From: Paracoccus aestuarii
Lineage (GTDB): Bacteria > Pseudomonadota > Alphaproteobacteria > Rhodobacterales > Rhodobacteraceae
Direction of reading: 5' to 3'
DNA: 64,000 bases
Assembly: GCF_028553885.1 (NCBI RefSeq)
Contig: NZ_CP067169.1
Location: 1,693,501 to 1,757,500 of the forward strand
The first letter of the stretch is position 1; every line of letters starts with the position of its first letter. This document shows, piece by piece, positions 28,945 to 37,651 of this stretch. The notes under the pieces were generated by a model, which did not search any database, was not told the DNA's origin, and was given only the letters and a program-made list of their open reading frames with translations. The position numbers and the translations under genes are program-made.

Positions 28945-29747
28945 GCCGTATCGCCGTCATCGCGGGCCAGGGCGCGTTGGCCCCGGCCATCGCCGCCCGG
29001 CTGGACGATCCGCTGGTCTATGCGCTGGAGGGTTTCTCCCCCGAGGGCCTCGCGGCACAGCCTTTCCGGCTGGAACGGCTGGTGCCCTTTCTGGATGCGC
29101 TGCATGACCGGGGCGTGACGCGGGTGATCTTTGCCGGCGCGATCCGGCGGCCGCGCCTGGACCCGGACCTCTTCGATCCGCGCACGGCGGCGCTGGTGCC
29201 GCGCATCCTGGCCGCGATGCAGTCGGGCGACGATGCCGCGCTGCGCACCGTGTTGGACATCTTCGAGGAGAACGACCTGCAGATCGCCTCGGTCCCCCAG
29301 ATCGCGCCCGATCTGGTCCCGGCCGAGGGGCATTGGGCGGGCATCCCCGAGGCGTGCGACCGCCGCGACGTGGATCAGGCGGCGCGGATCCTGCGCCATA
29401 TGGGCCCCTTGGACATCGGGCAGGGGGCGGTGGTCGCCAAGGGCCTGTGCCTGGCGATCGAGACCCTGCCCGGCACCGCGGCGATGCTGGATTTCGTGGC
29501 CCGCACCCGGCCCGAGGGGCGGGGCGGCGTCTTCTGCAAGGCGGCCAAGCCCGGCCAGGACCTGCGCATCGACATGCCGACCCTGGGTCCCGACAGCGTC
29601 GATCAGGCGGCGGCGGCGGGCCTGTCGGGCATCGCGTGGCAGGCGGGCCGGGTGATCGCGCTGGACCTGCCCGCCATGCAGGCGCGGGCCGAGGCGGCAG
29701 GGCTGTTTCTCTGGGCCGCGCCGATGCCGGACGATGCGGCGGGCTGA
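28941..29747 (+). CDS. lpxI: UDP-2,3-diacylglucosamine pyrophosphatase LpxI
   Basis: Hydrolyses UDP-2,3-diacylglucosamine to lipid X; many alphaproteobacteria use LpxI in place of LpxH. The 268-residue protein has the N-terminal [20 protein letters not shown], the central GVTRVIFAGAIRRP, DIGQGAVVAKGLCLAIETLP, and the C-terminal FCKAAKPGQDLRIDMPTLGP. These are the hallmarks of the former DUF1009 family. Position between lpxA and lpxB supports the assignment. Confidence 0.94.
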   Translation: MSRIAVIAGQGALAPAIAARLDDPLVYALEGFSPEGLAAQPFRLERLVPFLDALHDRGVTRVIFAGAIRRPRLDPDLFDPRTAALVPRILAAMQSGDDAALRTVLDIFEENDLQIASVPQIAPDLVPAEGHWAGIPEACDRRDVDQAARILRHMGPLDIGQGAVVAKGLCLAIETLPGTAAMLDFVARTRPEGRGGVFCKAAKPGQDLRIDMPTLGPDSVDQAAAAGLSGIAWQAGRVIALDLPAMQARAEAAGLFLWAAPMPDDAAG

Positions 29748-29810
29748 ATCCGCTGGCCCATCGGTGCCCCGGCCGATACCCATAGGGCGACGACAGCAGG
29801 ACGGGTCCCA

Positions 29811-30965
29811 ATGCGCTATTTCCTGATCGCGGGCGAGGCTTCGGGCGACCAGCTGGGCGCGGCCCTGATGACGGGGCTGGCGCAGCTGGACCCGGATGCG
29901 ACATTCGCGGGCGTGGGCGGCCCCGCCATGCAGCCCCTGGGCCTGGACAGCCTGTTCCCGATGGACGAGCTGTCCGTCATGGGCCTGTGGGAGGTGCTGC
30001 CGAAATACCGCCATCTCAAGCGCCGCATTGCCCAGACCGCCAAGGCCGTGATCGAGGCCGCGCCCGATGTGCTGATCACCATCGACAGCCCGGATTTCGG
30101 GCTGCGCGTCGCGCGGCTGGTCCGGGCGCAGCGGCCCGACCTGCGCACTATCCATTACGTCGCGCCCTCGGTCTGGGCCTGGCGTCCGGGGCGGGCGGCC
30201 AAGATGGCGCAGGTGGTCGATCACGTCCTGGCCATCCTGCCCTTCGAGCCGCCGCTGATGCAGGCCGCGGGGATGACCTGCGATTTCGTGGGCCATCCCG
30301 TCGCCACCGCCGCCGTGGACGGGCCGGACCGGGCGCGGCTGTTCCGCAACGCCCACGGGATCGACGCGGATGCGCCGGTGGTCCTGTGCCTGCCCGGGTC
30401 GCGGCGCGGCGAGGTCGCGCGCCTCGGGCCGCGCTTCGACGAGGCGCTGATGCGCCTGCGCGACCGCGTCCCAGAGATCCGCGTCGTCCTGCCCACCGTG
30501 CCGGGCGTGTCGGGCATGGTGCGCGACATGACCCGCCGCTGGCCCACCGCCCCCATCGTCATCGAGGAGGCGGACGAGAAACGCGCGGCCTTCGCCGCCG
30601 CCGACCTGGCCTTGGCCGCATCCGGCACGGTCAGCCTGGAGCTGGCGGCGAACCGCATCCCCATGGTCATCGGCTATGACATGGCGCCCCTGTCGCGGGT
30701 GGTGATCGGCTGGCTGCTGCGGACCGACACGGTGACGCTGGTGAACCTGGTCAGCGAGACCCGCGCGGTGCCCGAATTCCTGGGCCGGGCCTGCCAGCCC
30801 GGGCCGCTGTCCCAAGCGCTGCAAGCCGCGCTGGAGGATCCGCCCCGGCGCAAGGCCCAGCTGGAGGCGATGGACCTGACGATGGACCGCCTCGGGCGGG
30901 GGGGCGAGGCGCCGGGCCTTCGCGCGGCGCGCTCGGTCATTCAGGCGGTCACAGGACCGCGGTGA
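29811..30965 (+). CDS. lpxB: Lipid-A-disaccharide synthase
   Basis: A GT-B glycosyltransferase of 384 residues that joins lipid X to UDP-diacylglucosamine. Motifs are YFLIAGEASGDQLGAALM at the N-terminus, MDELSVMGLWEVLPKY, HYVAPSVWAWRPGRA, the LPGSRRGEV donor-binding loop, and ASGTVSLELA. It lies 63 bases after lpxI. The last 17 bases overlap the convergent ridA gene, leaving no space for a terminator. Confidence 0.96.
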   Translation: MRYFLIAGEASGDQLGAALMTGLAQLDPDATFAGVGGPAMQPLGLDSLFPMDELSVMGLWEVLPKYRHLKRRIAQTAKAVIEAAPDVLITIDSPDFGLRVARLVRAQRPDLRTIHYVAPSVWAWRPGRAAKMAQVVDHVLAILPFEPPLMQAAGMTCDFVGHPVATAAVDGPDRARLFRNAHGIDADAPVVLCLPGSRRGEVARLGPRFDEALMRLRDRVPEIRVVLPTVPGVSGMVRDMTRRWPTAPIVIEEADEKRAAFAAADLALAASGTVSLELAANRIPMVIGYDMAPLSRVVIGWLLRTDTVTLVNLVSETRAVPEFLGRACQPGPLSQALQAALEDPPRRKAQLEAMDLTMDRLGRGGEAPGLRAARSVIQAVTGPR

Positions 30966-31296
30966 CGATGATCTCGACCTTGTAGTCGGGGGTCGCCAAG
31001 GCCGATTCGCCGGTCGCGCGGGCGGGGGCGTGGCCCTGCGGCACCCAGCCATCCCAGACCGCGTTCATTTCCGCGAAATCGGCCATGTCGGCCATCCAGA
31101 TCTGGGCCGAGACGATGCGCGTCTTGTCGGTCCCCGCCTGCTGCAGCAGCGAATCGATCTGGGCCAGGATGGCCTGGGTCTGGTCGGTCACCGAGGTCCC
31201 CGGCTCGCCCACCTGGCCCGCCAGGAACACGAAGCCGTTGGCGATGACCGCCTGGCTCATGCGGGTGCCGGTTTCCAGACGCTTGATGTCGCTCAT
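30949..31296 (-). CDS. RidA family protein
   Basis: A 115-residue YjgF/RidA-fold protein. RidA deaminates reactive enamine/imine intermediates from PLP enzymes. The family Arg is present (R93 in HAPARATGES), as is the C-terminal Glu (E108 in KVEIIVTAVL), both used for substrate binding in deaminase-active members. The residues around them differ from classical RidA, so a related subgroup is possible. The start MSDIKRLETGTRMSQAV follows a GGAGAAAGA ribosome-binding site. Confidence 0.88.
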   Translation of the reverse strand: MSDIKRLETGTRMSQAVIANGFVFLAGQVGEPGTSVTDQTQAILAQIDSLLQQAGTDKTRIVSAQIWMADMADFAEMNAVWDGWVPQGHAPARATGESALATPDYKVEIIVTAVL

Positions 31297-31395
31297 GTTC
31301 TTTCTCCTGTTTGGGTCGGGCGGCAGGCTATACGCGCGGTCCGGCGGCGGCAAGGCGGGTTGCGGGCGTTCCCGCTGTGTTCTAGGCTGCGCGCC

Positions 31396-31857
31396 ATGTC
31401 CGAACCCGCCCTTCTGCCCCCCATGCCGGGCCAGCGTTTGGCGCGCGGCGTCTGCCGCCTGATGCGCAGCCTGGATCACGCCGTGCTGACCGAATTCACC
31501 CCCGCGCGCGGGCTGCGCGTGGACGTGATCGGCCTTGGCCCCAAGGGCGAGGTCTGGATCGTCGAATGCAAGAGCGGCCGGGCGGATTTCCGCGCCGACC
31601 GCAAATGGCAGGGCTATCTGGAATGGTGCGACCGCTATTTCTGGGCGGTGGACGGGGATTTCCCGACCGATCTGCTGCCCGGGGATACCGGCCTGATCCA
31701 GGCCGACGCCTTCGGGGCCGAGATCATCCGCATGGCCCCCGAAACCCGGCTGGCCGCGGCCCGGCGCGCCCGGCTGCAGCGCGACATCGCCCGCGCCGCA
31801 GCCCTGCGCCTGCAGGCGCTGACCGACCCGGAGGCCTTCAGCGCCGGGGCTTTTTAG
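31396..31857 (+). CDS. mmcB: MmcB family DNA repair protein
   Basis: A 153-residue protein of the former DUF1052 family. MmcB is part of SOS/translesion repair in Caulobacter. The PD-(D/E)XK-like nuclease core is visible: D43 in RVDVIGLG, then E57-C-K59 in VWIVECKSGRADFRADRKWQ. No SOS box is evident in the short upstream gap. It is divergent from ridA. The last 20 bases overlap the convergent DUF6324 gene. Confidence 0.87.
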   Translation: MSEPALLPPMPGQRLARGVCRLMRSLDHAVLTEFTPARGLRVDVIGLGPKGEVWIVECKSGRADFRADRKWQGYLEWCDRYFWAVDGDFPTDLLPGDTGLIQADAFGAEIIRMAPETRLAAARRARLQRDIARAAALRLQALTDPEAFSAGAF

Positions 31858-32047
31858 GCTTGCCGCCCATGGCGCGGGCGGCCTCGGCGGCGGCCATCAG
31901 CTCCTCGGCGATCTCGGCGGCCTCCTCGGGGTCGAAATCCATGGGCAGGTCCACGCCCTCGCCCTGGATGTAGATCCGCACCATGCCCAGGTCGGTCGGC
32001 CCGATCTGCAGGTTCGCGGTGATGTCGCTTTCGCTGTTGATGCCCAT
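31838..32047 (-). CDS. DUF6324 family protein
   Basis: A 69-residue acidic cytoplasmic protein with the well-conserved start MGINSESDITANLQIGPTDL and the segment GMVRIYIQGEGVDLPMDFDP, followed by an Ala/Glu-rich helix and a basic tail (GGKPKKPRR). The family is common in Rhodobacteraceae, with no function known. It is convergent with and overlapping mmcB. Confidence 0.85.
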   Translation of the reverse strand: MGINSESDITANLQIGPTDLGMVRIYIQGEGVDLPMDFDPEEAAEIAEELMAAAEAARAMGGKPKKPRR

Positions 32048-32109
32048 GGTCTTGTCCTTTCGCGTCAGAACTTTCTGTATCGCGGACGCAATTTCACGGC
32101 AAGCGGGGC

Positions 32110-32138
32110 TTGCAACCGGCCGCTGCGGGGGCTAAAGA
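32110..32138 (+). promoter_or_regulatory. Predicted promoter of tRNA-His
   Basis: TTGCAA (32110-32115) and TAAAGA (32133-32138) are 17 bases apart; the -10 box ends 10 bases before the tRNA. This is a good housekeeping match found by eye. Confidence 0.5.
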
Positions 32139-32148
32139 ACCGCCCTGT

Positions 32149-32225
32149 GCCGCCTTAGCTCAGTTGGTTAGAGCGCTAGATTGTGGATCTAGAGGTCCCC
32201 CGTTCAAGCCGGGGAGGCGGTACCA
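32149..32225 (+). tRNA. tRNA-His (GTG), lacking G-1
   Basis: A complete cloverleaf with D-arm GCTCAGTTGGTTAGAGC, anticodon stem CTAGA/TCTAG with loop TTGTGGA (anticodon GTG), T-arm CCCCGTTCAAGCCGGGG and encoded CCA. The acceptor stem is GCCGCCT/AGGCGGT, so position 1-72 is a G-T (G-U) pair and the discriminator is A73. There is no C73 to pair with an extra 5' G. This is the alphaproteobacterial exception among histidine tRNAs. Confidence 0.95.
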
Positions 32226-32293
32226 CTTCCCCCCTTGCATCCCCGCCCGCGGCCTGAAACGGTCCCCGCGATCATGTTGCAGGGGATGCGCCG

Positions 32294-33670
32294 ATGGGCC
32301 TCGCGGGAATATTTCTTTCACTCATCCTGTTGATGTATCTGGCCTATCGCGGGATCAACGTGCTGATCCTGGCGCCGATCCTGTCGCTGCTGGCGGTGGC
32401 TATGTCGGGGGGGATCCCGCTGCTGGCGACCTATACCCAGGTCTTCATGGGGTCGCTCGGCGGCTATGTCATCACCTATTTCCCGCTGTTCATGCTGGGG
32501 GCGATCTTCGGCAAGATCATGGCCGACAGCGGGGCGGCGCGGTCCATCGCGGAATGGATCATGGCGCGGCTCGGACCGGATCGGGCGATCCTGGCGGTGG
32601 TGCTGTCCTGCGGGGTGCTGACCTATGGGGGCGTGTCGCTCTTCGTGGTGGCCTTCGCGGTCTATCCCATCGCCAGCGCGCTGTTCCGGCGCGCCGACAT
32701 CCCCAAGCGGCTGCTGCCGGCCTCGATCGCGCTCGGCTCCTTCACCTTCACGATGACGGCCTTTCCGGGCACGCCCGCGATCCAGAACGCCATCCCGATG
32801 CCCTTCTTCGGCACCAATGTCTTTGCCGCGCCGCTTTACGGGCTGCTGGCGGGGGGGATCATGCTGGCGGGCGGGACGATCTGGCTGAACCGCCGGGTGC
32901 GCGCCGCCCGGGGCGAGGGGTATGGCGACCACCCCGCCACCGCCGCCGACGCGACCCTGCCCGAGGACAGCGACCTGCCGCCCTTTGCCATCGCGATCCT
33001 GCCGGTGGTGACGGTGATCGCGCTGAACGCCACGCTGACCTGGCTGGTCTTTCCCGCCATGCAGGCCGATTACCTGGCCCTGCCGCACTATGGCGAGACC
33101 GACCTGTCGGCCGTCGCGGGGATCTGGGCGATCATCCTGTCGCTGGTCGCCTCGATCTGCCTGGCCATCGCGCTGAACTTCCGGCGCTTCACCGATCTGC
33201 GCGAAAGCGTCAATGCGGGCACGATCGGCGCGCTGCTGCCGATCTTCAACACGGCCTCCGAGGTGGGCTATGGCGCGGTCATCGCCTCGCTGCCCGCCTT
33301 TCTGGTGATCCGGGATGCGGTGCTGGGCCTCTTTCCCGGCAATCCGGTGGCCTCGCTGGCGGTGGCGGTCAACGTGCTGGCGGGGATCACCGGATCGGCA
33401 TCGGGTGGCATGTCCATCGCGCTGGACACCCTGGGCGCGCAATTCGCCCAGATGGGCCAGGCCCAAGGCGTCAGCATGGAGCTGATGCACCGGGTCACAT
33501 CGCTGGCCTCGGGCGGGTTCGACGCGCTGCCCCATAACGGGGCGGTCATCACCCTGCTGGCGATCTGCGGGCTGACCCATCGCAAGAGCTATGCCGACAT
33601 CTTCGTCGTCGCGGTGCTGATCCCGGTCCTGGCGACGGTGCTGGTGATCCTGCTGGGCAGCGTCCTCTAG
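32294..33670 (+). CDS. GntP family permease
   Basis: A 458-residue inner-membrane carrier with about 12 hydrophobic segments. The GntP family takes up gluconate, related sugar acids or, in some members, 3-hydroxybutyrate, by proton symport. Typical features are FMGSLGGYVITYFPLFMLGA, GSFTFTMTAFPGTPAIQNAI, the central cytoplasmic loop with acidic residues near 205-220, and GITGSASGGMSIALDTLGAQ. The substrate cannot be decided from sequence alone; a 3-hydroxybutyrate-type member is a guess. It begins 68 bases after tRNA-His. Its TAG stop shares the CTAG with the convergent ABC exporter. Confidence 0.88.
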   Translation: MGLAGIFLSLILLMYLAYRGINVLILAPILSLLAVAMSGGIPLLATYTQVFMGSLGGYVITYFPLFMLGAIFGKIMADSGAARSIAEWIMARLGPDRAILAVVLSCGVLTYGGVSLFVVAFAVYPIASALFRRADIPKRLLPASIALGSFTFTMTAFPGTPAIQNAIPMPFFGTNVFAAPLYGLLAGGIMLAGGTIWLNRRVRAARGEGYGDHPATAADATLPEDSDLPPFAIAILPVVTVIALNATLTWLVFPAMQADYLALPHYGETDLSAVAGIWAIILSLVASICLAIALNFRRFTDLRESVNAGTIGALLPIFNTASEVGYGAVIASLPAFLVIRDAVLGLFPGNPVASLAVAVNVLAGITGSASGGMSIALDTLGAQFAQMGQAQGVSMELMHRVTSLASGGFDALPHNGAVITLLAICGLTHRKSYADIFVVAVLIPVLATVLVILLGSVL

Positions 33671-35517
33671 CGATAGCCCTGGGCCTGCAATTCGAACAGT
33701 TCCCTGTAACGCCCTGGCCGGGATAGCAATTCTTGATGGGTGCCCTGATCCTGGACGCGCCCGCCCTCCAGCACGATGATCCGGTCGGCCATCCGCACGC
33801 TGGAAAACCGGTGCGAGATCAGCAGCGCGATCCGCCCCTGCGTCAGGTCGCGGAAGCGTTGGAAGACCTCGTATTCGGCGCGGGCATCCAAGGCGGCGGT
33901 GGGTTCGTCCAGGACCAGCAGCTGGGCGTCGCGCATATAGGCCCGCGCGATGGCCAGCTTCTGCCATTCGCCCCCCGACAGGTCCAGCCCGCGGGCAAAG
34001 CGCTTGCCGACCATCTGGTCATAGCCCAAGGGCAGCTTGGCGATGACCTGATCGGCCAGCGCCCGTTCGGCCGAGGCGGTGATGCGCGGGCGATCCTCGC
34101 GCTCGTCGATCCGGCCGATGGCGATGTTTTCCGCCGCCGTCACCGCATAGCGGACGAAATCCTGAAAGATGACCCCGATCGCCGCGCGCAGCTCCTCCAG
34201 GTCATAATCCCGCAGGTCGCGCCCATCCAGCGTGATCCGCCCCTCGTCGGGGTCATAGAGCCGCGCCAGCAGCTTGACGATGGTGGTCTTGCCCGCGCCG
34301 TTCTCGCCCACCAGCGCCACGGTCTCCCCCGCGTGCAGATCCAGCGTCATGTGCCGCACGGCCCAGGCCTCGCGGCCGGGATAGCGGAAGCCCACATCCT
34401 CGAAGCGGAAGCCCTGCCGGATCGGCACCGGCACCGGGATGGCATCCGGCTTCGAGGCGATGGCCGGGACGGCGGTAAAGAAATCGAACAGGTCGTCCAG
34501 ATACATGGCCTGTCCCGCCATGCTGGAGAAACTGGAGAGCAGCCCCTCCAGCAGGCCGCGCAGCCGCAGGAAGCTGCCCGACAGGAAGGTCAGGTCGCCA
34601 AGCGTCAGCGTGCCCGTCAGCGTCCGCGCGATGATCCACAGGAAGGCCGCGTAATAGGCCAGCGTGCCAAGCGCGGTCAGCACCGCCATGACCGACAGCT
34701 GGCGGCGCTGGATCGCGCGGTTCTCGACATAGAAGCGGCGGGCCAGCGTCAGATATCTGTCGCGCAGCCAAGGGCTTAGGCCGAATATCTTCACCTCTTT
34801 CGCGGTTTCCGACGTGGCCGCGATCATGCGCAGATAGTCGCGTTCCCGCCGGTCTGCGGCGCGGGCATGGTTCAGCGCATAGCTGCGGGCGTTGAAATGC
34901 ATCTCGCCCAGCAGGGACGGGATCAGCGCGACCGCCAGCAGCACCACCAGCCAGGGATTGTAGAGGATCAGCCCCGCCGCGAAGCTGGCCACCGTCACCA
35001 CGTCCTGCAATTGCTGCATGACCTGATTGACCAAGGGGATGCGGCCCATGGTCTGGCGGCGGGCGCGGTCCAGGCGGTCCTGAAAGCTGGCATCCTCGAA
35101 GCTGGCCAGGTCGAGGCCCGCCGCATGATCCATCAGCCGGATCGAGATGTCGATGACCAGCTTTTCCTGCAGCAGCGCATCGACATAGGCGACCAGCCGG
35201 CCCAGCACGTCCTGCGCCACGGCCAGCCCCAGCTCCAGCGCAACCAGCCAGATCAGCGTATCGGCCAGCCCGCTGTCCCACCAGTCGCGCAGCGTCTCGG
35301 GGCCGGGCGTGCCGGACAGGGCCACCACCTGGTCGATGATCAGCTTGCCGATCCACAGCATCGCGACCGGCATCACCGCGCGCATCAGGCGCAGCGCGAC
35401 CATGGCCAAGGTCAGGCCCGGCGCGGCCCGCCAGACCATCGCCAGAAAGGGCGGAATGTTGCGCAAGGCCGCCCAACGCGCCGAAAAGTCGGGGGATTTC
35501 GGCGCGTCGGGCGGCAT
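33667..35517 (-). CDS. ABC exporter (fused permease and ATPase)
   Basis: A 616-residue half-transporter with six transmembrane helices in the first 330 residues and a C-terminal nucleotide-binding domain. Walker A is GENGAGKT, the Q-loop is GVIFQDF, the signature is LSGGEWQ, Walker B is LLVLDEP, and the H-loop is SHRFSSV. It should work as a homodimer that exports a lipid, peptide or drug. It follows oppF with one base between stop and start, so it is read as the last gene of the opp operon. The GEWQ signature variant and the coupling to an importer suggest a bacteriocin or peptide exporter, but the substrate is unknown. Confidence 0.9.
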   Translation of the reverse strand: MPPDAPKSPDFSARWAALRNIPPFLAMVWRAAPGLTLAMVALRLMRAVMPVAMLWIGKLIIDQVVALSGTPGPETLRDWWDSGLADTLIWLVALELGLAVAQDVLGRLVAYVDALLQEKLVIDISIRLMDHAAGLDLASFEDASFQDRLDRARRQTMGRIPLVNQVMQQLQDVVTVASFAAGLILYNPWLVVLLAVALIPSLLGEMHFNARSYALNHARAADRRERDYLRMIAATSETAKEVKIFGLSPWLRDRYLTLARRFYVENRAIQRRQLSVMAVLTALGTLAYYAAFLWIIARTLTGTLTLGDLTFLSGSFLRLRGLLEGLLSSFSSMAGQAMYLDDLFDFFTAVPAIASKPDAIPVPVPIRQGFRFEDVGFRYPGREAWAVRHMTLDLHAGETVALVGENGAGKTTIVKLLARLYDPDEGRITLDGRDLRDYDLEELRAAIGVIFQDFVRYAVTAAENIAIGRIDEREDRPRITASAERALADQVIAKLPLGYDQMVGKRFARGLDLSGGEWQKLAIARAYMRDAQLLVLDEPTAALDARAEYEVFQRFRDLTQGRIALLISHRFSSVRMADRIIVLEGGRVQDQGTHQELLSRPGRYRELFELQAQGYR

Positions 35518-35518
35518 C

Positions 35519-36541
35519 TCAGGCGGCCTCGGTCCGGCGGGCGCGGGCGATCTCGGCCTCGGTCAGGGGGCCGGGGAAATGGCAGGCCACCTGATGATCG
35601 CCGGGTGCCAGCACCGGCACCTCGGCCGCGCAGCGCGCCTCGGCCCGGGGGCAGCGAGTGCGGAAGACGCAACCCGAGGGCGGGTTCATGGGCGAGGGCA
35701 GGTCGCCCTTCAGCGGCACGATGGTCTTTTCCGCCTCGATCGTCGGGTCGGGGACCGGGACCGCCGACAGCAGCGCCTGCGTATAGGGATGCTGCGGCGC
35801 GCCATAGAGCGCGGCGACCGGCCCTGTCTCCATCACCTTGCCCAGATAGAGGACCATGACCCGGTCGCTGATATGCTTCACCACCGACAGATCATGGGCG
35901 ATGAAGATCAGCGCCAGGCCCAGCTCCTTTTGCAGGCGGATCAGCAGGTTGATCACCTGCGCCTGGATCGAGACATCCAGCGCCGAGACCGGCTCGTCGC
36001 AGATGATCAGCTTCGGCTCCACGATCAGGGCCCGGGCGATGCCGATGCGCTGGCACTGGCCGCCGCTGAATTCGTGCGGGTATCGGTTGATCTGGTTGGG
36101 CAGCAGGCCGACCTTTTCCATCATGGCCTTGACCCGGTCGCGGACCTCGGCACGGGGCAGGTCGGGGCGGTGCGTGGTCAGAGGCTCGGCGATGATCTGG
36201 CCCACGGTCATGCGCGGGTTCAGGCTGGCCAGCGGGTCCTGGAAGACCATCTGGATGTCCTGGCGATAGGCCATCATCTGGCGGGGCGTCATCGCCAGCA
36301 GGTCCTTGCCGTCGATCCATTCCGCCTGTCCGGTGGCCGGAACCAGCCCGATCAGGGCGCGGGCCAAGGTCGATTTCCCGCAGCCGGATTCGCCGACGAC
36401 GCCCAAGGTCTCGCCCGGGGCCAGCGCGAAATCGACGCCGTTCACGGCACGCAGGGGCTGGGGCGCGGACCAAGGCATCGCGCCCTCGCGCCGGATCTGG
36501 AAGGTGACGCGCAGGTCGCGCACGGTCAGAAGATCGCTCAT
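35519..36541 (-). CDS. oppF: Oligopeptide ABC transporter ATP-binding protein, OppF type
   Basis: An ATPase subunit of 340 residues. Walker A is GESGCGKST, the Q-loop is QMVFQDPLASLNPR, the signature is FSGGQCQR, Walker B is LIICDEPVSALD, and the H-loop is IAHDLSVV. The C-terminal oligopeptide-type extension has three conserved Cys (SGCVFRTRCPRAEARC) as in Opp/Dpp ATPases, where they can bind an Fe-S cluster. The start overlaps the oppD stop by ATGA. Confidence 0.93.
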   Translation of the reverse strand: MSDLLTVRDLRVTFQIRREGAMPWSAPQPLRAVNGVDFALAPGETLGVVGESGCGKSTLARALIGLVPATGQAEWIDGKDLLAMTPRQMMAYRQDIQMVFQDPLASLNPRMTVGQIIAEPLTTHRPDLPRAEVRDRVKAMMEKVGLLPNQINRYPHEFSGGQCQRIGIARALIVEPKLIICDEPVSALDVSIQAQVINLLIRLQKELGLALIFIAHDLSVVKHISDRVMVLYLGKVMETGPVAALYGAPQHPYTQALLSAVPVPDPTIEAEKTIVPLKGDLPSPMNPPSGCVFRTRCPRAEARCAAEVPVLAPGDHQVACHFPGPLTEAEIARARRTEAA

Positions 36542-37650
36542 GGCTTGGCCTCGGGTCCGGGGGTGGGCGTGGCGCCGGCGGCACCGGCACCGGCGACGGC
36601 GCCATCTGGCAGGTGTTCGTCGGGCAGGCCCGCGTCGCCCGCAGCGACCAGGTCGGGCTGCGGGTCGGCCTGCATGCGGCGGGCGCGGATCTGGTCCAGC
36701 GGCGCCAAGCAGGCGCGGGCACGGCCGGGGGCGAAATCCTCCAGCGGGGGGTCGATCACAGCGCAATCGGGGCCGCGATAGGGGCAGCGCGGCTCGAAGG
36801 CGCAGCCCGAGGGCGGGCGCGACATGTTGGGCGGCTGGCCGGGAATGGCGCGCAGCTCCTCGTCATCCTGATCGACGCGGGGGATCGCGTCCAAGAGGCC
36901 CTGGGTATAGGGATGCGCGGGATCGGCGAAGATCGGGCGCACCGGCCCGGTTTCCCGGATGCGGCCGCCATACATCACAGCCACGCGTTCGCAGGACCCG
37001 GCCACGACACCCAGATCATGGGTAATCAGGATCATCGCCATGCCGAAATCGCGCCGCAGATCCGACAGCAGCGCCATGATCTGGGCCTGCACGGTCACGT
37101 CCAGCGCGGTCGTCGGCTCATCCGCGATCAACAGCTTGGGGCGGCACAGCAACGCCATCGCGATCATCACGCGCTGACGCATCCCGCCGCTGAATTCATG
37201 CGGATAAAGCCGCACCCGGCCCTTGGCATCGGGGATGCGGACCGCGTCCAGCATGCGCACCGATTCCGCCACCGCCTCGCGCCTGGACAGGCCCTTGTGC
37301 AGGGTCAGCACCTCGGCCATCTGGTCGGCCACCCGCATATAGGGGTTCAGCGAGGTCATCGGGTCCTGAAAGATCATCGCGATCTTTTCCGCACGGATGC
37401 GGTTCAGCACCTTGGGGGCGGCGTTCAGGATCTCGGTCCCGTCGAAGCGAACGCTGCCCGAGGCCGCGCCGTTGCGCGCCAGCAGGCCCATGATCGCGAA
37501 GGACAGCTGCGACTTGCCGCTGCCCGATTCGCCGACGATGCCCAAGGTCTCGCCCGCATCGACCGACAGGTTGACGTCGTTGACGGCGCGGACCTCGGCA
37601 TCGTTGGTCTGGAAGCGGACCGACAGGCCGCGCAGTTCGAGAAGGGCCAT
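36538..37650 (-). CDS. oppD: Oligopeptide ABC transporter ATP-binding protein, OppD type
   Basis: Second ATPase of the importer, 370 residues. Walker A is GESGSGKS, the Q-loop is AMIFQDPMTSLNPY, the signature is FSGGMRQR, Walker B is LLIADEPTTALD, and the H-loop is ITHDLGVVAG. The oligopeptide extension includes SGCAFEPRCPYRGPDC. The tail after about residue 320 is longer than usual and ends in a Pro/Ala/Gly-rich stretch (DGAVAGAGAAGATPTPGPEA). The ATG at 37650 begins MALLELRGLSVRFQ; an upstream frame start would overlap oppC. Confidence 0.92.
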   Translation of the reverse strand: MALLELRGLSVRFQTNDAEVRAVNDVNLSVDAGETLGIVGESGSGKSQLSFAIMGLLARNGAASGSVRFDGTEILNAAPKVLNRIRAEKIAMIFQDPMTSLNPYMRVADQMAEVLTLHKGLSRREAVAESVRMLDAVRIPDAKGRVRLYPHEFSGGMRQRVMIAMALLCRPKLLIADEPTTALDVTVQAQIMALLSDLRRDFGMAMILITHDLGVVAGSCERVAVMYGGRIRETGPVRPIFADPAHPYTQGLLDAIPRVDQDDEELRAIPGQPPNMSRPPSGCAFEPRCPYRGPDCAVIDPPLEDFAPGRARACLAPLDQIRARRMQADPQPDLVAAGDAGLPDEHLPDGAVAGAGAAGATPTPGPEAKP

Positions 37651-37651
37651 G

